A stretch of DNA of 64,000 nucleotides from Verrucosispora sp. WMMD573. GTDB taxonomy: Bacteria > Actinomycetota > Actinomycetes > Mycobacteriales > Micromonosporaceae. The stretch covers positions 1,798,001-1,862,000 of the forward strand of contig NZ_CP114901.1 of the NCBI RefSeq assembly GCF_027497175.1. The letters run 5' to 3'. Numbering within the stretch: position 1 is the first letter of the stretch; each line of letters opens with the position of its first letter. Positions 24,760-33,946 of this stretch are shown here, piece after piece. Both the position numbers and the translations under genes were made by a program. The notes beneath the pieces were generated by a model. That model ran no database searches and was not told the DNA's origin. It was given only the letters and a program-made list of their open reading frames with translations.

Positions 24760-26589
24760 TCACCAACGATCCGGAAGCCGTCGGTCGCCTGGCAGGCCAC
24801 TGCTGGCGCTGGGCAGCGCGTCGTTTGCGACGAGCACCACCATGACGCTGATCGCCACCAGCACCCCCAGCGCGACGGCCATCAGGATCACGACCCGGAG
24901 CGTGCTGCGCGACCGCTCCGCCGCCGTGTCCGCCCAACCCTGAGCCAGGATGTGCCCGGTCAACGAGCCGGAGGTCTCCTGCTCCCCGGTCGGGAAGGCC
25001 ACCGTCGCGGAACTTTCCAACCCCGCGTAGTACGCGCTCAGGTCGGAGCCGCCGGGACGCTGCGTCGGTGCTACCCCTGCCGGACGGTGCGAACGCTCCG
25101 TCCCGGCCGGTCGGTGCGTGTGCTCTGCCTCGGTCGGTCGGTGCGCGTGATCCGCCTCACCGGGCGGCCGGGCGCCCGCCATCGCCCCGGTCGCGGAAGT
25201 CCCGGCCCACGCGGCGGGTTCGGACGTGCTGCTCTGGTTTCGCGTCGCACCCGGATCACCGCCCGGCACGTCCACCGCCGCGAGCGACCCGGGTGAGCCT
25301 GCGACCGATCCGGCGGAACCCACGATCGACCCGGAGCCGGCGGGGCGTGCGACCGATCCGGCGGGATTCGCGAGCGATCCGGAGCCGGCGATCGAGCCGG
25401 CGGAGCCCGGACGCAGGCCCGGGCGGGACGAGGGTCGGGGCGCTACCCCCGGAGAGCTGGGGGTGGGCTCGTCCCGGCGGCCGCCGGGATTGGTTGGTGG
25501 CGGCCAGACCGGTAGCGCCGGTGCCGGCACGACGGGAGCCGCGGCGGCTTCGCCAGGGCCGGCGGGCGAGCCGCTTCGGGACCCGACAGCGGACGGCGTG
25601 GGCCGGGTGTCGGCGGCCGCCGGAGCGAAACGGGTGTCGGCGGCTGGCGGCGGCGGAAACGGCGGTGCCGGCATCGGACCCGGTGGCGGCGGTGGGGCCG
25701 GAATCGGGGGACCGGGAGGTGGTGTCGGTGGGCCCGGCATCGGCGGCGTGGGCCGAGGGCCGGGCGGCGGCGTGGGCCGAGGGCCGGGCGGCGGAGCGGG
25801 GGCCGGTCCGGGCGGGTACGGCCCGGGCGTCGGTGGAGTCGGCGCTGGCGAGGGCGGTGCCGGCGACGGCGGGGTCGGCCCAGGTGGGACCGGCCCGGGA
25901 ACCGGAGGGTGGGGTGCGGGTTCCGGCTCGGGTGCGGGTGGCGTCGGCGGTTGGGCCGGCGCCGGTGGCCGAGCGGGCTCGGGAGGCTCGATCGGCTCCG
26001 GTTCGGTCGGAGCGGATCGGTATACGCCGGGTGCCTTCCCGCCGCTGGCGGACTGCGCCTCGTCCACGCTCACCCGGCTGAGTCCAGGTATCCGGACGCT
26101 GGCCCGGGCCGGCTTCGACACGTGGGCCGGCTTCGACACGTGCGGCTTCCGGTCCGGCTGGGTTGCCTCCCGCTGCCCCGGTACGCCGGCCGGGCCGGTG
26201 ACCGAAGCAGATCCGGCGGGCGGGACACCTCCGCTCGCGCCGACCGGTCCGGCGGTGGCCGTGGCCCGGTACGTGGTGCCTGCTCCTGCTCCGGAAAGTC
26301 CGGCGGTGGCCGATGGGTGGCCATGAGCCACCGCGCCGGGTGACGTCACCTGGGCGACGCCTGCCCGACCCTGGACCGGACCGGTCGGCCGGTCGGCTGC
26401 ACCCGTCGTCGGGCGGGCAACGGCGTCCGTCGTCGGCCGGTCGGCGGTCGACGACGAACCGGCAGTCTCTGCGGGTGCCTCGTCGACTGCCTGGTCTGCG
26501 GCGTTGCCGGTGGTCGCTTCCGGCTCGGCGGTGGCGGTGGGGGCAGGCGGCGGACCCACCGGCCCCGCCGGAACCTCTTGCTCCGTCAT
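24760..26589 (-). CDS. Proline-rich single-pass membrane protein
   Basis: A 609-residue protein built mainly of low-complexity sequence. An acidic Ala/Thr-rich N-terminus is followed by a long Pro/Gly region with repeats such as PPGPRPTPP, then Gly-Ser-Ala repeats (GSIVGSAGSVAGS) and His-Arg-Pro units (HTHRPAG). A single membrane helix lies near the C-terminus (LRVVILMAVALGVLVAISVMV) with a short outer tail. This topology places the bulk in the cytoplasm if the tail is outside. No enzymatic domain is visible. The ATG at 26589 follows GGAGG. Possible roles include a scaffold or a cell-envelope protein. Confidence 0.75.
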   Translation of the reverse strand: MTEQEVPAGPVGPPPAPTATAEPEATTGNAADQAVDEAPAETAGSSSTADRPTTDAVARPTTGAADRPTGPVQGRAGVAQVTSPGAVAHGHPSATAGLSGAGAGTTYRATATAGPVGASGGVPPAGSASVTGPAGVPGQREATQPDRKPHVSKPAHVSKPARASVRIPGLSRVSVDEAQSASGGKAPGVYRSAPTEPEPIEPPEPARPPAPAQPPTPPAPEPEPAPHPPVPGPVPPGPTPPSPAPPSPAPTPPTPGPYPPGPAPAPPPGPRPTPPPGPRPTPPMPGPPTPPPGPPIPAPPPPPGPMPAPPFPPPPAADTRFAPAAADTRPTPSAVGSRSGSPAGPGEAAAAPVVPAPALPVWPPPTNPGGRRDEPTPSSPGVAPRPSSRPGLRPGSAGSIAGSGSLANPAGSVARPAGSGSIVGSAGSVAGSPGSLAAVDVPGGDPGATRNQSSTSEPAAWAGTSATGAMAGARPPGEADHAHRPTEAEHTHRPAGTERSHRPAGVAPTQRPGGSDLSAYYAGLESSATVAFPTGEQETSGSLTGHILAQGWADTAAERSRSTLRVVILMAVALGVLVAISVMVVLVANDALPSASSGLPGDRRLPDRW

Positions 26590-26797
26590 CGTCGCCTCCG
26601 CGCCACGCTCGCCACCGGGCCCGTACCGTCGGACCGGGAGTGCCTGAGTGACACCGTGCCACATTCGACCCGTGCGGCACACCCGGAGCGCGCTACCGCG
26701 TCGCGGTGTCACCGGCCGCCCGGCGTCTCGGACATCGACTGGGATGGATGGGCTTCGGCCTCGTGGCGCCTGCGGGCGGCTGCGGTGTCGGCTCAGG

Positions 26798-28390
26798 TCA
26801 CCGTCCGCCGACCGTTGACGGGCTGGCCGAGACGCTGTCTTCGGGTGCCGCGCTGCTGGCCGCCGGATCGGTGGTGCCGGCGGCGGTGGGCGGCGCGACG
26901 CTGCTGGCCCCGAGGGTCGGTTCGGTGTCCTCCGGCGGGGACGTGGTCACGGGCGGGGAGGTGGTCACGGGCGGGGAGGTGGTCACCGGGGGCGAGGTGG
27001 TCGCGGGCGGGGTTGCCGACGGGGTGGTGGATCCCGATGGGCTCGGCGTCGGACTGACCGACGGCGTGGTCGAGGGTTTCGGCGTCTTGGTGGGCTTCGG
27101 CGTCGGCGTCGGCGTCTTGGTCGGCGTCGGCTTGGGCGTCGGCTTGGGGGCCGGCGGCTGCGACGGGGTGGGCGAGGAGGTCGGTGCCGGAACGGCACCC
27201 ACCACCCGGGTTGCGGCGTAGAGCCGCGACCAGCGAACCGTGGAGATCTTGACCACGTCACCGGTGGTCGGCGCGTGGATCATTTTGCCGCCGCCGACGT
27301 ACATCCCCACGTGGTGGATGCTCTGCCAACTGCTGCCCGAGGCGAAGAAGAGCAGGTCGCCGGGAAGCAGCGCGGTGCGAGGCACCGTCCGTGAGCTGGT
27401 TGCGCGGTACTGGTCCCGGGAGACCCGCGGCAGCTGTCGGTAGCCCGCGGATCGGTACGCCGCCCACATCAGGCCCGAGCAGTCGAACGAGTTCGGGCCC
27501 TCGGCCGCCCAGACGTATGGGTCGCCGAGCTGTTTCCGGGCGTACGCGACGGCGGCCTTTGCCGTGGGGTGCGCGGCCAGCCCACCGGCGGACTGGTCGA
27601 CGTAGTCGGCGCCGATCTGCTGCTCGGCGGCCTCCTGCTGGCGAGCCAACTCGACCAACTGCGCGGAGTTCTCGTCCCGCAGCTTGATCAGTTCCGCCTC
27701 GGCTTCGCGCAGCGCCTGCCGGGTGGCGGTGTACTGCTGCTGAACGCCCTGAAGTCGCGACTGGGCGGCCGCGTGCGCCTGCGTCGCCACCTGCTCGGCG
27801 GCGCGGGCGCGCGTCAGCTCGCCAGTGGCCGGGCCGGTGTCGTGCCCGACCTTCTCGCCCCGGTTCGCCCGGCTGAGCAGGTCCAGTTCGCGCAGGTCGG
27901 TGGCGAAACCGCCGGGTGGTAGCGCGGCGGCGGCCTTGATCGCCTCGGCGGCGGCCTGGTCGGCACGCTGCTGCGCCTGCTGGGCCGTGCCCCGGGCAAA
28001 CTCCAGATCACGCTCGGCGGTGAGGAACTGGGTCTGCACCTCGTTGCGCTGCTGTTCGAGTTCGAGTAGCCGGGTGCCCAACTCGGCGACCCGCGCCTCC
28101 GCGGCGGTGATCCGGGTCTCCAACGCGCTGGCGCCCGGAGTGCCGAGCGTCGGTGGCGTCAGGCCCGGGGTCGTCCCGGCGGGCATGCCGGGCAGTTGGA
28201 GAGGCCCGGTGGCCGTGGGACGGGAACCGGTGTCGGGCACCGTCACGGGTATGCCGGGCTCGGCGTAGGCCGGTGCGGCGAGGACCGTACTGGCGACCGC
28301 GGCCAGCAGGGCGGACCAGAGCGCCGGCCGGAGCACCGGTGAGACCACCGGGCCTCGTCGCCGCTGCCGTCCGTCCGCGCTGTCGATCAT
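26798..28390 (-). CDS. Secreted NlpC/P60 peptidoglycan hydrolase
   Basis: A 530-residue exported protein: signal sequence (ALLAAVASTVLAAPAYA), a coiled-coil region (around TRITAAEARVAELGTRLLEL and on through the Ala-rich helices), then an NlpC/P60 endopeptidase domain with catalytic Cys in NSFDCSGLMW, His in HHVGMYVG and a third polar residue in MIHAPTTGD. A long Pro/Thr/Ser/Lys tail ends the protein. By family it cleaves within peptidoglycan stem peptides; the coiled coil usually keeps the domain inactive until needed, as in RipA/RipC. GGGGAG just upstream supports the ATG at 28390 over the one at 28420. Confidence 0.93.
   Translation of the reverse strand: MIDSADGRQRRRGPVVSPVLRPALWSALLAAVASTVLAAPAYAEPGIPVTVPDTGSRPTATGPLQLPGMPAGTTPGLTPPTLGTPGASALETRITAAEARVAELGTRLLELEQQRNEVQTQFLTAERDLEFARGTAQQAQQRADQAAAEAIKAAAALPPGGFATDLRELDLLSRANRGEKVGHDTGPATGELTRARAAEQVATQAHAAAQSRLQGVQQQYTATRQALREAEAELIKLRDENSAQLVELARQQEAAEQQIGADYVDQSAGGLAAHPTAKAAVAYARKQLGDPYVWAAEGPNSFDCSGLMWAAYRSAGYRQLPRVSRDQYRATSSRTVPRTALLPGDLLFFASGSSWQSIHHVGMYVGGGKMIHAPTTGDVVKISTVRWSRLYAATRVVGAVPAPTSSPTPSQPPAPKPTPKPTPTKTPTPTPKPTKTPKPSTTPSVSPTPSPSGSTTPSATPPATTSPPVTTSPPVTTSPPVTTSPPEDTEPTLGASSVAPPTAAGTTDPAASSAAPEDSVSASPSTVGGR
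26943..27014 (-). repeat. 18-bp tandem repeat in the NlpC/P60 tail
   Basis: About four copies of the unit GTGGTCACGGGCGGGGAG (plus-strand reading), the last two diverged, encode repeated TTSPPV in the hydrolase's low-complexity tail. Such repeats change length easily by slippage. Confidence 0.8.
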
Positions 28391-28638
28391 TCCGCTCCCC
28401 GTCCGGCGTTGCTCTGCCACGCCCGGTCGGCGCGGCGGTTCGGGACGCTACCAGTGTGTGTCGTGCCCCACCCTGTCTTACCTCACGTGGTGCACTGCTG
28501 TCGATGTCTGGCCGGGTAACGGGAGGCTGAGAGTTCGCTGCTGACCACCACGGTGTGAGTTGCCGACGCGGCCGACGTAGGCTCGGGTGGCGACCGCGTT
28601 CCGGTCGCGACCGCAGGTGGAAGGGGACGGGGCTTTCG

Positions 28639-29808
28639 ATGGACGCCGGACTCAAGCGCGAACTCGAAGCGAAGGTGTACGCGGGGGAGCGGCTGACTCG
28701 TGAGGACGGGATCGCCCTCTACTCCAGCGACGACCTGACCTGGTTGGGGCGGCTGGCCCACCACAGGCGCACCGAGATGAACGGTGACCGGGTGATGTTC
28801 AACGTCAACCGGCACCTGAACCTCACGAACGTGTGCAGCGCGAGCTGCGCGTACTGCTCCTTCCAGCGCAAGCCGGGCGAGAAGGACGCGTACACCATGC
28901 GTATCGACGAGGCGGTTCGCAAGGCCAAGGAGATGGAGGACGAGCAGCTCACCGAGCTGCACATCGTCAACGGCCTGCACCCGACGCTGCCCTGGCGTTA
29001 CTACCCCAAGGTCCTGCGCGAGCTGAAGGCCGCGCTGCCGAACGTCAAGCTCAAGGCGTTCACCGCGACCGAGGTGCAGTGGTTCGAGAAGATCAGCGGA
29101 CTGGGCGCCGACGAGATCCTCGACGAGTTGATGGACGCGGGTCTGGAGTCGCTTACCGGCGGCGGCGCGGAGATCTTCGACTGGGAGATCCGCCAGCACA
29201 TCGTCGACCACGCCTGCCACTGGGAGGACTGGTCCCGGATCCACCGGCTGGCGCACAGCAAGGGGATGAAGACCCCGTCAACCATGCTCTACGGCCACAT
29301 CGAGGAGCCCCGACACCGGGTCGACCACGTACTGCGGCTGCGTGAGTTGCAGGACGAGACCGGCGGCTTCCTGGTCTTCATTCCGCTGCGCTACCAGCAC
29401 GACTTCGTCGACTCGGCGGACGGGAAGATCCGTAACCGGATCCAGGCCCGCACCACGATGGCCTCGCCGGCCGAGTCGCTGAAGACCTTCGCGGTCTCCC
29501 GCCTGCTGTTCGACAACGTCCCGCACGTCAAGTGCTTCTGGGTGATGCACGGCCTGTCGGTGGCTCAGCTCTCGCTCAACTTCGGTGTCGACGACCTGGA
29601 CGGCTCGGTCGTGGAATACAAGATCACCCACGACGCCGACTCGTACGGGACGCCGAACACCATGCACCGCGACGACCTGCTGCACCTCATCTGGGACGCC
29701 GGGTTCCGCCCGGTCGAGCGCAACACCCGCTACGAGGTGGTCCGCGAGTACGACGCGGCCACCACGCTGGCCGAGCGTCGGGCCGAGCCGCAGCAGGTCT
29801 GGGCCTGA
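28639..29808 (+). CDS. mqnE: Aminofutalosine synthase MqnE
   Basis: A 389-residue radical SAM enzyme with the CX3CX2C cluster motif at Cys66, Cys70 and Cys73 (CSASCAYC). It joins the enolpyruvyl benzoate made by MqnA to S-adenosylmethionine, forming aminodeoxyfutalosine. TGGGAEIFDWEIRQH and the HGLSVAQLSLNFGVDDLDGS segment are typical of the MqnE/MqnC family, and the former distinguishes MqnE. The ATG at 28639 follows GGAAGGGGA. It diverges from the NlpC/P60 gene. mqnA and mqnC lie 12 and 21 kb away on the same strand. Confidence 0.95.
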   Translation: MDAGLKRELEAKVYAGERLTREDGIALYSSDDLTWLGRLAHHRRTEMNGDRVMFNVNRHLNLTNVCSASCAYCSFQRKPGEKDAYTMRIDEAVRKAKEMEDEQLTELHIVNGLHPTLPWRYYPKVLRELKAALPNVKLKAFTATEVQWFEKISGLGADEILDELMDAGLESLTGGGAEIFDWEIRQHIVDHACHWEDWSRIHRLAHSKGMKTPSTMLYGHIEEPRHRVDHVLRLRELQDETGGFLVFIPLRYQHDFVDSADGKIRNRIQARTTMASPAESLKTFAVSRLLFDNVPHVKCFWVMHGLSVAQLSLNFGVDDLDGSVVEYKITHDADSYGTPNTMHRDDLLHLIWDAGFRPVERNTRYEVVREYDAATTLAERRAEPQQVWA

Positions 29809-29832
29809 TCCGACGCGTACCCTGGCACGACG

Positions 29833-30255
29833 ATGACCGAGCAGCAGAGCGCGTTTCCCCGCCGGGACGCCGAGGGGCGGATCCGCACCCTGGGCGACCT
29901 GGTGGGTGTCGGCCTGGCCGGGGTGGTCATCGGGCTGCTCGTGCTGGTGCTCTTCGACGTCGCCTTCGCCTGGTTCGGTGCCGGTGAGTTTGGCCAGGCC
30001 AACGGCTGGCTCGCCGTGATCCTGCCCGCCTGGCTGTTCTGGGAGGACTTCCGGGCGTGGGATTTCGGTGCGCCCCGGGTGGTGGCCGCGCTGGTGGCCG
30101 TGGCGATGGCGGTGGTCTCCGGGCTGCTGGTGGCCGGGGTGGCTAGGGCGCTGCCGCCGCTGCTGTCCGGCGTGCTCGCCGCGACCACGTTCACCGTGGT
30201 GTACGCGATGATCTGGTTTCCCGGCGTGCGCTGGCTGGCCAACCGGACCGGCTGA
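29833..30255 (+). CDS. Small polytopic membrane protein
   Basis: A 140-residue protein of unknown family with about four hydrophobic segments (around 23-48, 56-70, 82-108 and 112-132). It follows mqnE by 24 bases and is followed 37 bases later by another membrane protein gene, so the three are probably co-transcribed. No motif indicates function. Confidence 0.78.
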   Translation: MTEQQSAFPRRDAEGRIRTLGDLVGVGLAGVVIGLLVLVLFDVAFAWFGAGEFGQANGWLAVILPAWLFWEDFRAWDFGAPRVVAALVAVAMAVVSGLLVAGVARALPPLLSGVLAATTFTVVYAMIWFPGVRWLANRTG

Positions 30256-30269
30256 GGCAGAGTGACGAC

Positions 30270-30297
30270 GTGAGCGAGCGGAGCGAACGAACGTGAG
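30270..30297. repeat. GAGCGA-rich oligonucleotide at a gene start
   Basis: The stretch from GTGAGCGAGCGGAGCGAACG into the next start codon resembles a short sequence that recurs very often at actinomycete gene starts (from memory). Only this copy stands out in the window. Confidence 0.3.
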
Positions 30298-30586
30298 TGC
30301 GGCGGTCAAGTACACGCTCGGCCGGATCGGTTTGTTCGTGGTCGTGGTGGCGGCCCTCTGGCCGGTCGACATGGACATCTTCCTCAAGTTGATCCTGGCG
30401 CTGCTGTTCTCCGCAGCCCTCTCGTTCTTCCTGCTCAAGGGCTGGCGTGACGAGATGGCCGAGGAGATGGCCGCCGCCGCCGAGCGTCGTCGCGGGGAGA
30501 AGGAGCGGCTGCGGTCCGCCCTGGCCGGCGACGACCAGGCCGACGACGACGCGACGGGTGATCGGCCGACCGACGGGAAGGGCTGA
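30293..30586 (+). CDS. DUF4229 small membrane protein
   Basis: A 97-residue protein with two membrane helices (about 10-24 and 29-48) and a charged cytoplasmic tail rich in Glu, Arg and Asp. The N-terminus VKYTLGRIGLFVVVVAALWP and the LKLILALLFSAALSFFLL segment fit DUF4229, found near menaquinone genes in actinomycetes (from memory). Function is unknown. The GTG start at 30293 has no obvious ribosome binding site. Confidence 0.82.
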   Translation: MSAAVKYTLGRIGLFVVVVAALWPVDMDIFLKLILALLFSAALSFFLLKGWRDEMAEEMAAAAERRRGEKERLRSALAGDDQADDDATGDRPTDGKG

Positions 30587-30636
30587 GCGCTCCGGTGACC
30601 GGGTCTCCGGTCATCTGGCGTTCCGGTGGGCGGAAA

Positions 30637-30692
30637 CATGTCGCCGACATGAGTATCCGGTTGGGATGGACCCAACAACGATCAATATTGAT
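30637..30692. promoter_or_regulatory. Cluster of three palindromes before the carboxypeptidase gene
   Basis: Within 56 bases lie CATGTCGcCGACATG (30637-30651), GTTGGGatggaCCCAAC (30660-30676) and ATCAATATTGAT (30681-30692). The last two are in an unusually AT-rich patch. Placed 70-125 bases upstream of the secreted M14 peptidase start, they look like an operator array. The GTTGGG hairpin could also act in the leader. Confidence 0.55.
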
Positions 30693-30762
30693 ATGACCAT
30701 GTGACAGGTGGTGGGCTGTCCGCTACCGAGCGGGGGATCCCCGCGCCTCCAGGAGGTTGTCC

Positions 30763-32643
30763 ATGGCCTTCCGTTCCGTTCCCGTCCGTCGTGCCCTGGC
30801 GCTCATCGTCGCCGCCGGGCTCGGCCTGCTCATCGTCGCCGCGCCACCGGTCTCCGCCGAACCGGCGCCCGACCGGGACCAACAACCGGCCGCCGTGCCC
30901 TACCGGGTGCTCGGCCCGAAGACCCTCGCCGACCGCAACGCGGTCGCCCGTACGGGTGCCGCCATCGACTACTCCGAGCACGGTGTGCTGCACGTCTCGG
31001 CCACCCGGGCCGAGGCCGCCGCCATCACCCGGCTCGGTTTCCGGCTGGAGGCGATCGCCGCGCTGCCCACCGACCGGGGACAGGCCGACGGCGACGTCGG
31101 TGTCCTCGGCTTCCCGTCGGCCGACTCCAACTACCACGACTACCCAGAGATGATCGCGGCGGTCAACAAGGTGGTGGCCGATCACCCGACGATCGCGCGG
31201 AAGATCAGCATCGGCAGCTCGTACGAGGGCCGTGACCTGGTCGCGGTGAAGATCTCCGACAACGTCGCCACCGACGAGAACGAGCCGGAGATCCTGTTCA
31301 ACGCGCAGCAGCACGCCCGCGAGCACCTGACCGTCGAGATGGCGATCTACCTGCTCAACCTCTTCACTGACAACTATGGCTCCGACTCGCGGATCACCAG
31401 CCTGGTCAACGGCCGGGAGATCTGGGTGGTGCCCTCGGTCAACCCGGACGGCAGCGAGTACGACATCGCCACCGGCTCTTACCGGTCGTGGCGCAAGAAC
31501 CGCCAACCCAACAGCGGATCGTCGTACGTCGGCACCGACCTAAACCGGAACTGGAGCTACAACTTCGGGTGCTGCGGCGGCTCGTCCGGCTCCACCTCCT
31601 CGGACACCTACCGGGGTCCGTCGGCGTTCTCCGCGCCCGAGACGCAGGCGCTGCGCAACTTCGTCAACAGCCGGGTTGTCGGCGGGGTGCAGCAGATCAA
31701 GGCCAACATCGACTTCCACACCTACTCCGAGCTGGTGCTCTGGCCGTACGGCTACACGTACAACAACACCGCGCCGGGGATGAGCGCCGACCAGTACAAC
31801 ACCTTCGCCACCATCGGTCAGCAGATGGCGGCGACCAACGGCTTCACCCCGCAGCAGTCCAGTGACCTGTACATCACCGACGGCAGCAGCATCGACTGGA
31901 TGTGGGCGACGCACGGCATCTGGGCCTACACCTTCGAGCTGTACCCGGGCTCGGCCTCCGGCGGCGGCTTCTACCCGCCCGACGAGGTCATCCCGCAGCA
32001 GACCTCGCGCAACCGGGAGGCGGTGCTGATCCTCTCCGAGTACGCCGACTGCCCGTACCGGGCCATCGGCAAGCAGGCTCAGTACTGCGGCACCGGTGGC
32101 GGGGGGACCACGGTCTGGTCGGACACCTTCGAGACCGCGACCGGCTGGACGATCAACCCCAACGGCACCGACACCGCGACCACCGGCCAGTGGGAACGGG
32201 GCGCCGCGCAGGCCACCAACTCCAGCGGAGCCAAGCAACTCACCCCGTACGCGGGCAGCAACGACCTGGTGACCGGCCGGCTCGCGGGCAGCGGCGCGGG
32301 TGACTACGACATCGACGGCGGGGCGACAAGTGCCCGTTCACCGGCCGTCGCACTGCCGTCCAGCGGCACGTTGACGCTGTCGCTGGCCTGGTATCTCGCG
32401 CACGGCTCGAACGCGTCGTCGGCGGACTACTTCCGGGTCAGCGTGGTGCACAACGGCGGCACCACGGCGCTGCTCACCCAGTCCGGCGCGGCCAGCAACC
32501 GCAACGGTGCCTGGACGGTGTCGAACCTCAACCTCACCCCGTACGCCGGCCAGTCCATCCGGATCCTGGTGGAGGCCGCGGACACCTCGACCGCCAGCCT
32601 CGTCGAGGCGGCTGTGGACAACGTCACCATCACCTCCTCCTGA
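30763..32643 (+). CDS. Secreted M14 zinc carboxypeptidase with C-terminal beta domain
   Basis: A 626-residue exported protein. The signal peptide ends near APPVSA. A propeptide-like stretch follows, then an M14 carboxypeptidase domain: zinc ligands His and Glu in [12 protein letters not shown], the third His in [16 protein letters not shown], and the catalytic Glu in YTFELYPGS. The last 180 residues (from about [13 protein letters not shown]) form a Ser/Thr/Gly-rich beta domain of the kind appended to secreted actinomycete proteases. It should trim C-terminal residues from extracellular peptides. AGGAGG at 30751-30756, six bases before the ATG at 30763, fixes the start. Confidence 0.94.
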   Translation: MAFRSVPVRRALALIVAAGLGLLIVAAPPVSAEPAPDRDQQPAAVPYRVLGPKTLADRNAVARTGAAIDYSEHGVLHVSATRAEAAAITRLGFRLEAIAALPTDRGQADGDVGVLGFPSADSNYHDYPEMIAAVNKVVADHPTIARKISIGSSYEGRDLVAVKISDNVATDENEPEILFNAQQHAREHLTVEMAIYLLNLFTDNYGSDSRITSLVNGREIWVVPSVNPDGSEYDIATGSYRSWRKNRQPNSGSSYVGTDLNRNWSYNFGCCGGSSGSTSSDTYRGPSAFSAPETQALRNFVNSRVVGGVQQIKANIDFHTYSELVLWPYGYTYNNTAPGMSADQYNTFATIGQQMAATNGFTPQQSSDLYITDGSSIDWMWATHGIWAYTFELYPGSASGGGFYPPDEVIPQQTSRNREAVLILSEYADCPYRAIGKQAQYCGTGGGGTTVWSDTFETATGWTINPNGTDTATTGQWERGAAQATNSSGAKQLTPYAGSNDLVTGRLAGSGAGDYDIDGGATSARSPAVALPSSGTLTLSLAWYLAHGSNASSADYFRVSVVHNGGTTALLTQSGAASNRNGAWTVSNLNLTPYAGQSIRILVEAADTSTASLVEAAVDNVTITSS

Positions 32644-32648
32644 GATGA

Positions 32649-32684
32649 ACGGGGCCCCGCCATCCCCCTCGCGCGGGGCCCCGT
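32649..32684 (+). terminator. Strong GC hairpin after the carboxypeptidase gene
   Basis: Perfect 12-base arms ACGGGGCCCCGC (32649-32660) and GCGGGGCCCCGT (32673-32684) with a 12-base loop lie six bases after the stop. It separates the peptidase transcript from the riboswitch-controlled operon. Confidence 0.75.
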
Positions 32685-32784
32685 CCAGGGACCAAACGGG
32701 CAGACCGGCTTTCTCCCGGCGGCCCACCGCCGGGCCTACGGCAACGCGACCGGCCTGCTCAACGGGGCGCCGACGCGACGTGCG

Positions 32785-32890
32785 CTACGGTCTTACCGAC
32801 CCGTTCCAGCGAAGCCGGTGCGACACCGGCGCTGTCCCGCAACTGTGATGCCCCGTTACCGGGGACGAGCCAGGTCGCCTGGGGCGCGGT
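32785..32890 (+). ncRNA. Cobalamin riboswitch
   Basis: The core GAAGCCGGTGCGACACCGGC followed by GCTGTCCCGCAACTGTGA (32811-32848) is the conserved cobalamin aptamer segment, with the downstream B12 box-like GAGCCAGGTCGCCT (32867-32880). Exact ends were not folded and are approximate. It precedes a BtuFCD-type operon, so adenosylcobalamin binding should repress transporter synthesis. Confidence 0.9.
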
Positions 32891-32941
32891 CGCGATCCGC
32901 GCTCTCGAGGAAGGGCGCCTCGCGGACGGGTGCCCCGGCTC

Positions 32942-32979
32942 CCTGTCGGCGAAGCAGCACATCCTCGACCGACAGGAGG
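32942..32979 (+). promoter_or_regulatory. Riboswitch expression platform: hairpin masking the ribosome binding site
   Basis: CCTGTCGG (32942-32949) pairs perfectly with CCGACAGG (32969-32976). The 3' arm includes the first bases of the ribosome binding site AGGAGG (32974-32979), five bases... before the ATG at 32984. This suggests translational control by the upstream aptamer, an inference from the pairing. Confidence 0.6.
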
Positions 32980-32983
32980 ACCG

Positions 32984-33919
32984 ATGTTCAGACGTACTCC
33001 CGCAGTCTTCGCCGCCAGCCTGGCGGCGGCTGCGCTCGCGCTCGGCGCCTGCGCCGAGAAGACCACCGACACCCCCAGCGCCGGCGGCAGCCCGAGCGCC
33101 GCCACCTTCCCCGTCACCGTTGGTTCGCTGACCCTGGAACAGCGACCCGAGAAGATCGTCTCGCTGTCGGCGACGGCCACCGAGATGCTCTTCGCGATCG
33201 ACGCCGGCCCGCAGGTCACCGCGGTCGACGACCAGTCCAACTTCCCGGCGGACGCACCGAAGACGGATCTCTCCGGCTACCAGCCGAACGCCGAGGCGAT
33301 CGCCGCGAAGGACCCCGACCTGGTGGTGCTCAGCGACGACCGCAACAAGATCGTCGACCAGCTCACCAAGCTCAAGATCCCCGTTTACCAGGCTCCGGCG
33401 GCGCAGACCCTCGACGACTCCTACCGGCAGCTCACCGAGCTGGGCACGCTCACCGGCAACCCCGACGCGGCGGCCGACGTGGTCCAGCGGATGAAGGACG
33501 ACATCACGAAGATCGTGGCCGAGGTGCCGCAGCGAGCCGAGGCGCCCACCTACTTCCACGAGCTGGGTCCGGAGCTGTACACCGCCACCAGCAAGACCTT
33601 CATCGGTTCGATCTACAGCCTCGCCGGGCTGGAGAACATCGCCGACGCGGCCGACGCCGACGGGAAGAACGGCGGCTACCCGCAGCTGTCCCAGGAAGTC
33701 ATCGTCGACGCCAACCCGGACTTCATCTTCCTCTCCGACGTGAAGTGCTGCCAGCAGAGCGCCGCGACGGTCAAGGCGCGCAGTGGCTGGGGCTCGCTGA
33801 CCGCCGTGCAGCAGGACCAGATCGTGGAACTCGACGACGACGTCGCCTCCCGGTGGGGGCCGCGCGTGGTGGATCTGCTGCGGACCATCGTGGACGCCAC
33901 CGCCAAGGTGTCCCCGTGA
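32984..33919 (+). CDS. btuF: ABC transporter substrate-binding lipoprotein, cobalamin type
   Basis: A 311-residue lipoprotein (lipobox ALALGAC, Cys23) with a class III periplasmic-binding fold: PEKIVSLSATATEMLFAIDAG, LVVLSDD and NPDFIFLSDVKCC are typical of BtuF/FhuD-like proteins. The riboswitch directly upstream points to a corrinoid ligand, since fold alone cannot separate cobalamin from siderophore binders. It delivers substrate to the permease and ATPase encoded next. Confidence 0.9.
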   Translation: MFRRTPAVFAASLAAAALALGACAEKTTDTPSAGGSPSAATFPVTVGSLTLEQRPEKIVSLSATATEMLFAIDAGPQVTAVDDQSNFPADAPKTDLSGYQPNAEAIAAKDPDLVVLSDDRNKIVDQLTKLKIPVYQAPAAQTLDDSYRQLTELGTLTGNPDAAADVVQRMKDDITKIVAEVPQRAEAPTYFHELGPELYTATSKTFIGSIYSLAGLENIADAADADGKNGGYPQLSQEVIVDANPDFIFLSDVKCCQQSAATVKARSGWGSLTAVQQDQIVELDDDVASRWGPRVVDLLRTIVDATAKVSP

Positions 33920-33946
33920 CGATGGCCGCCGGTCGCTGACCGGATC

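Noticed and set aside
26943..27014. CRISPR-like array from regularly spaced repeats
   Set aside because: The units are contiguous 18-bp codon repeats in the NlpC/P60 tail without spacers.
28391..28638. Cyclic di-AMP riboswitch upstream of the NlpC/P60 gene
   Set aside because: Such switches precede cell-wall hydrolases in actinomycetes, but I could not find the conserved core in this leader.
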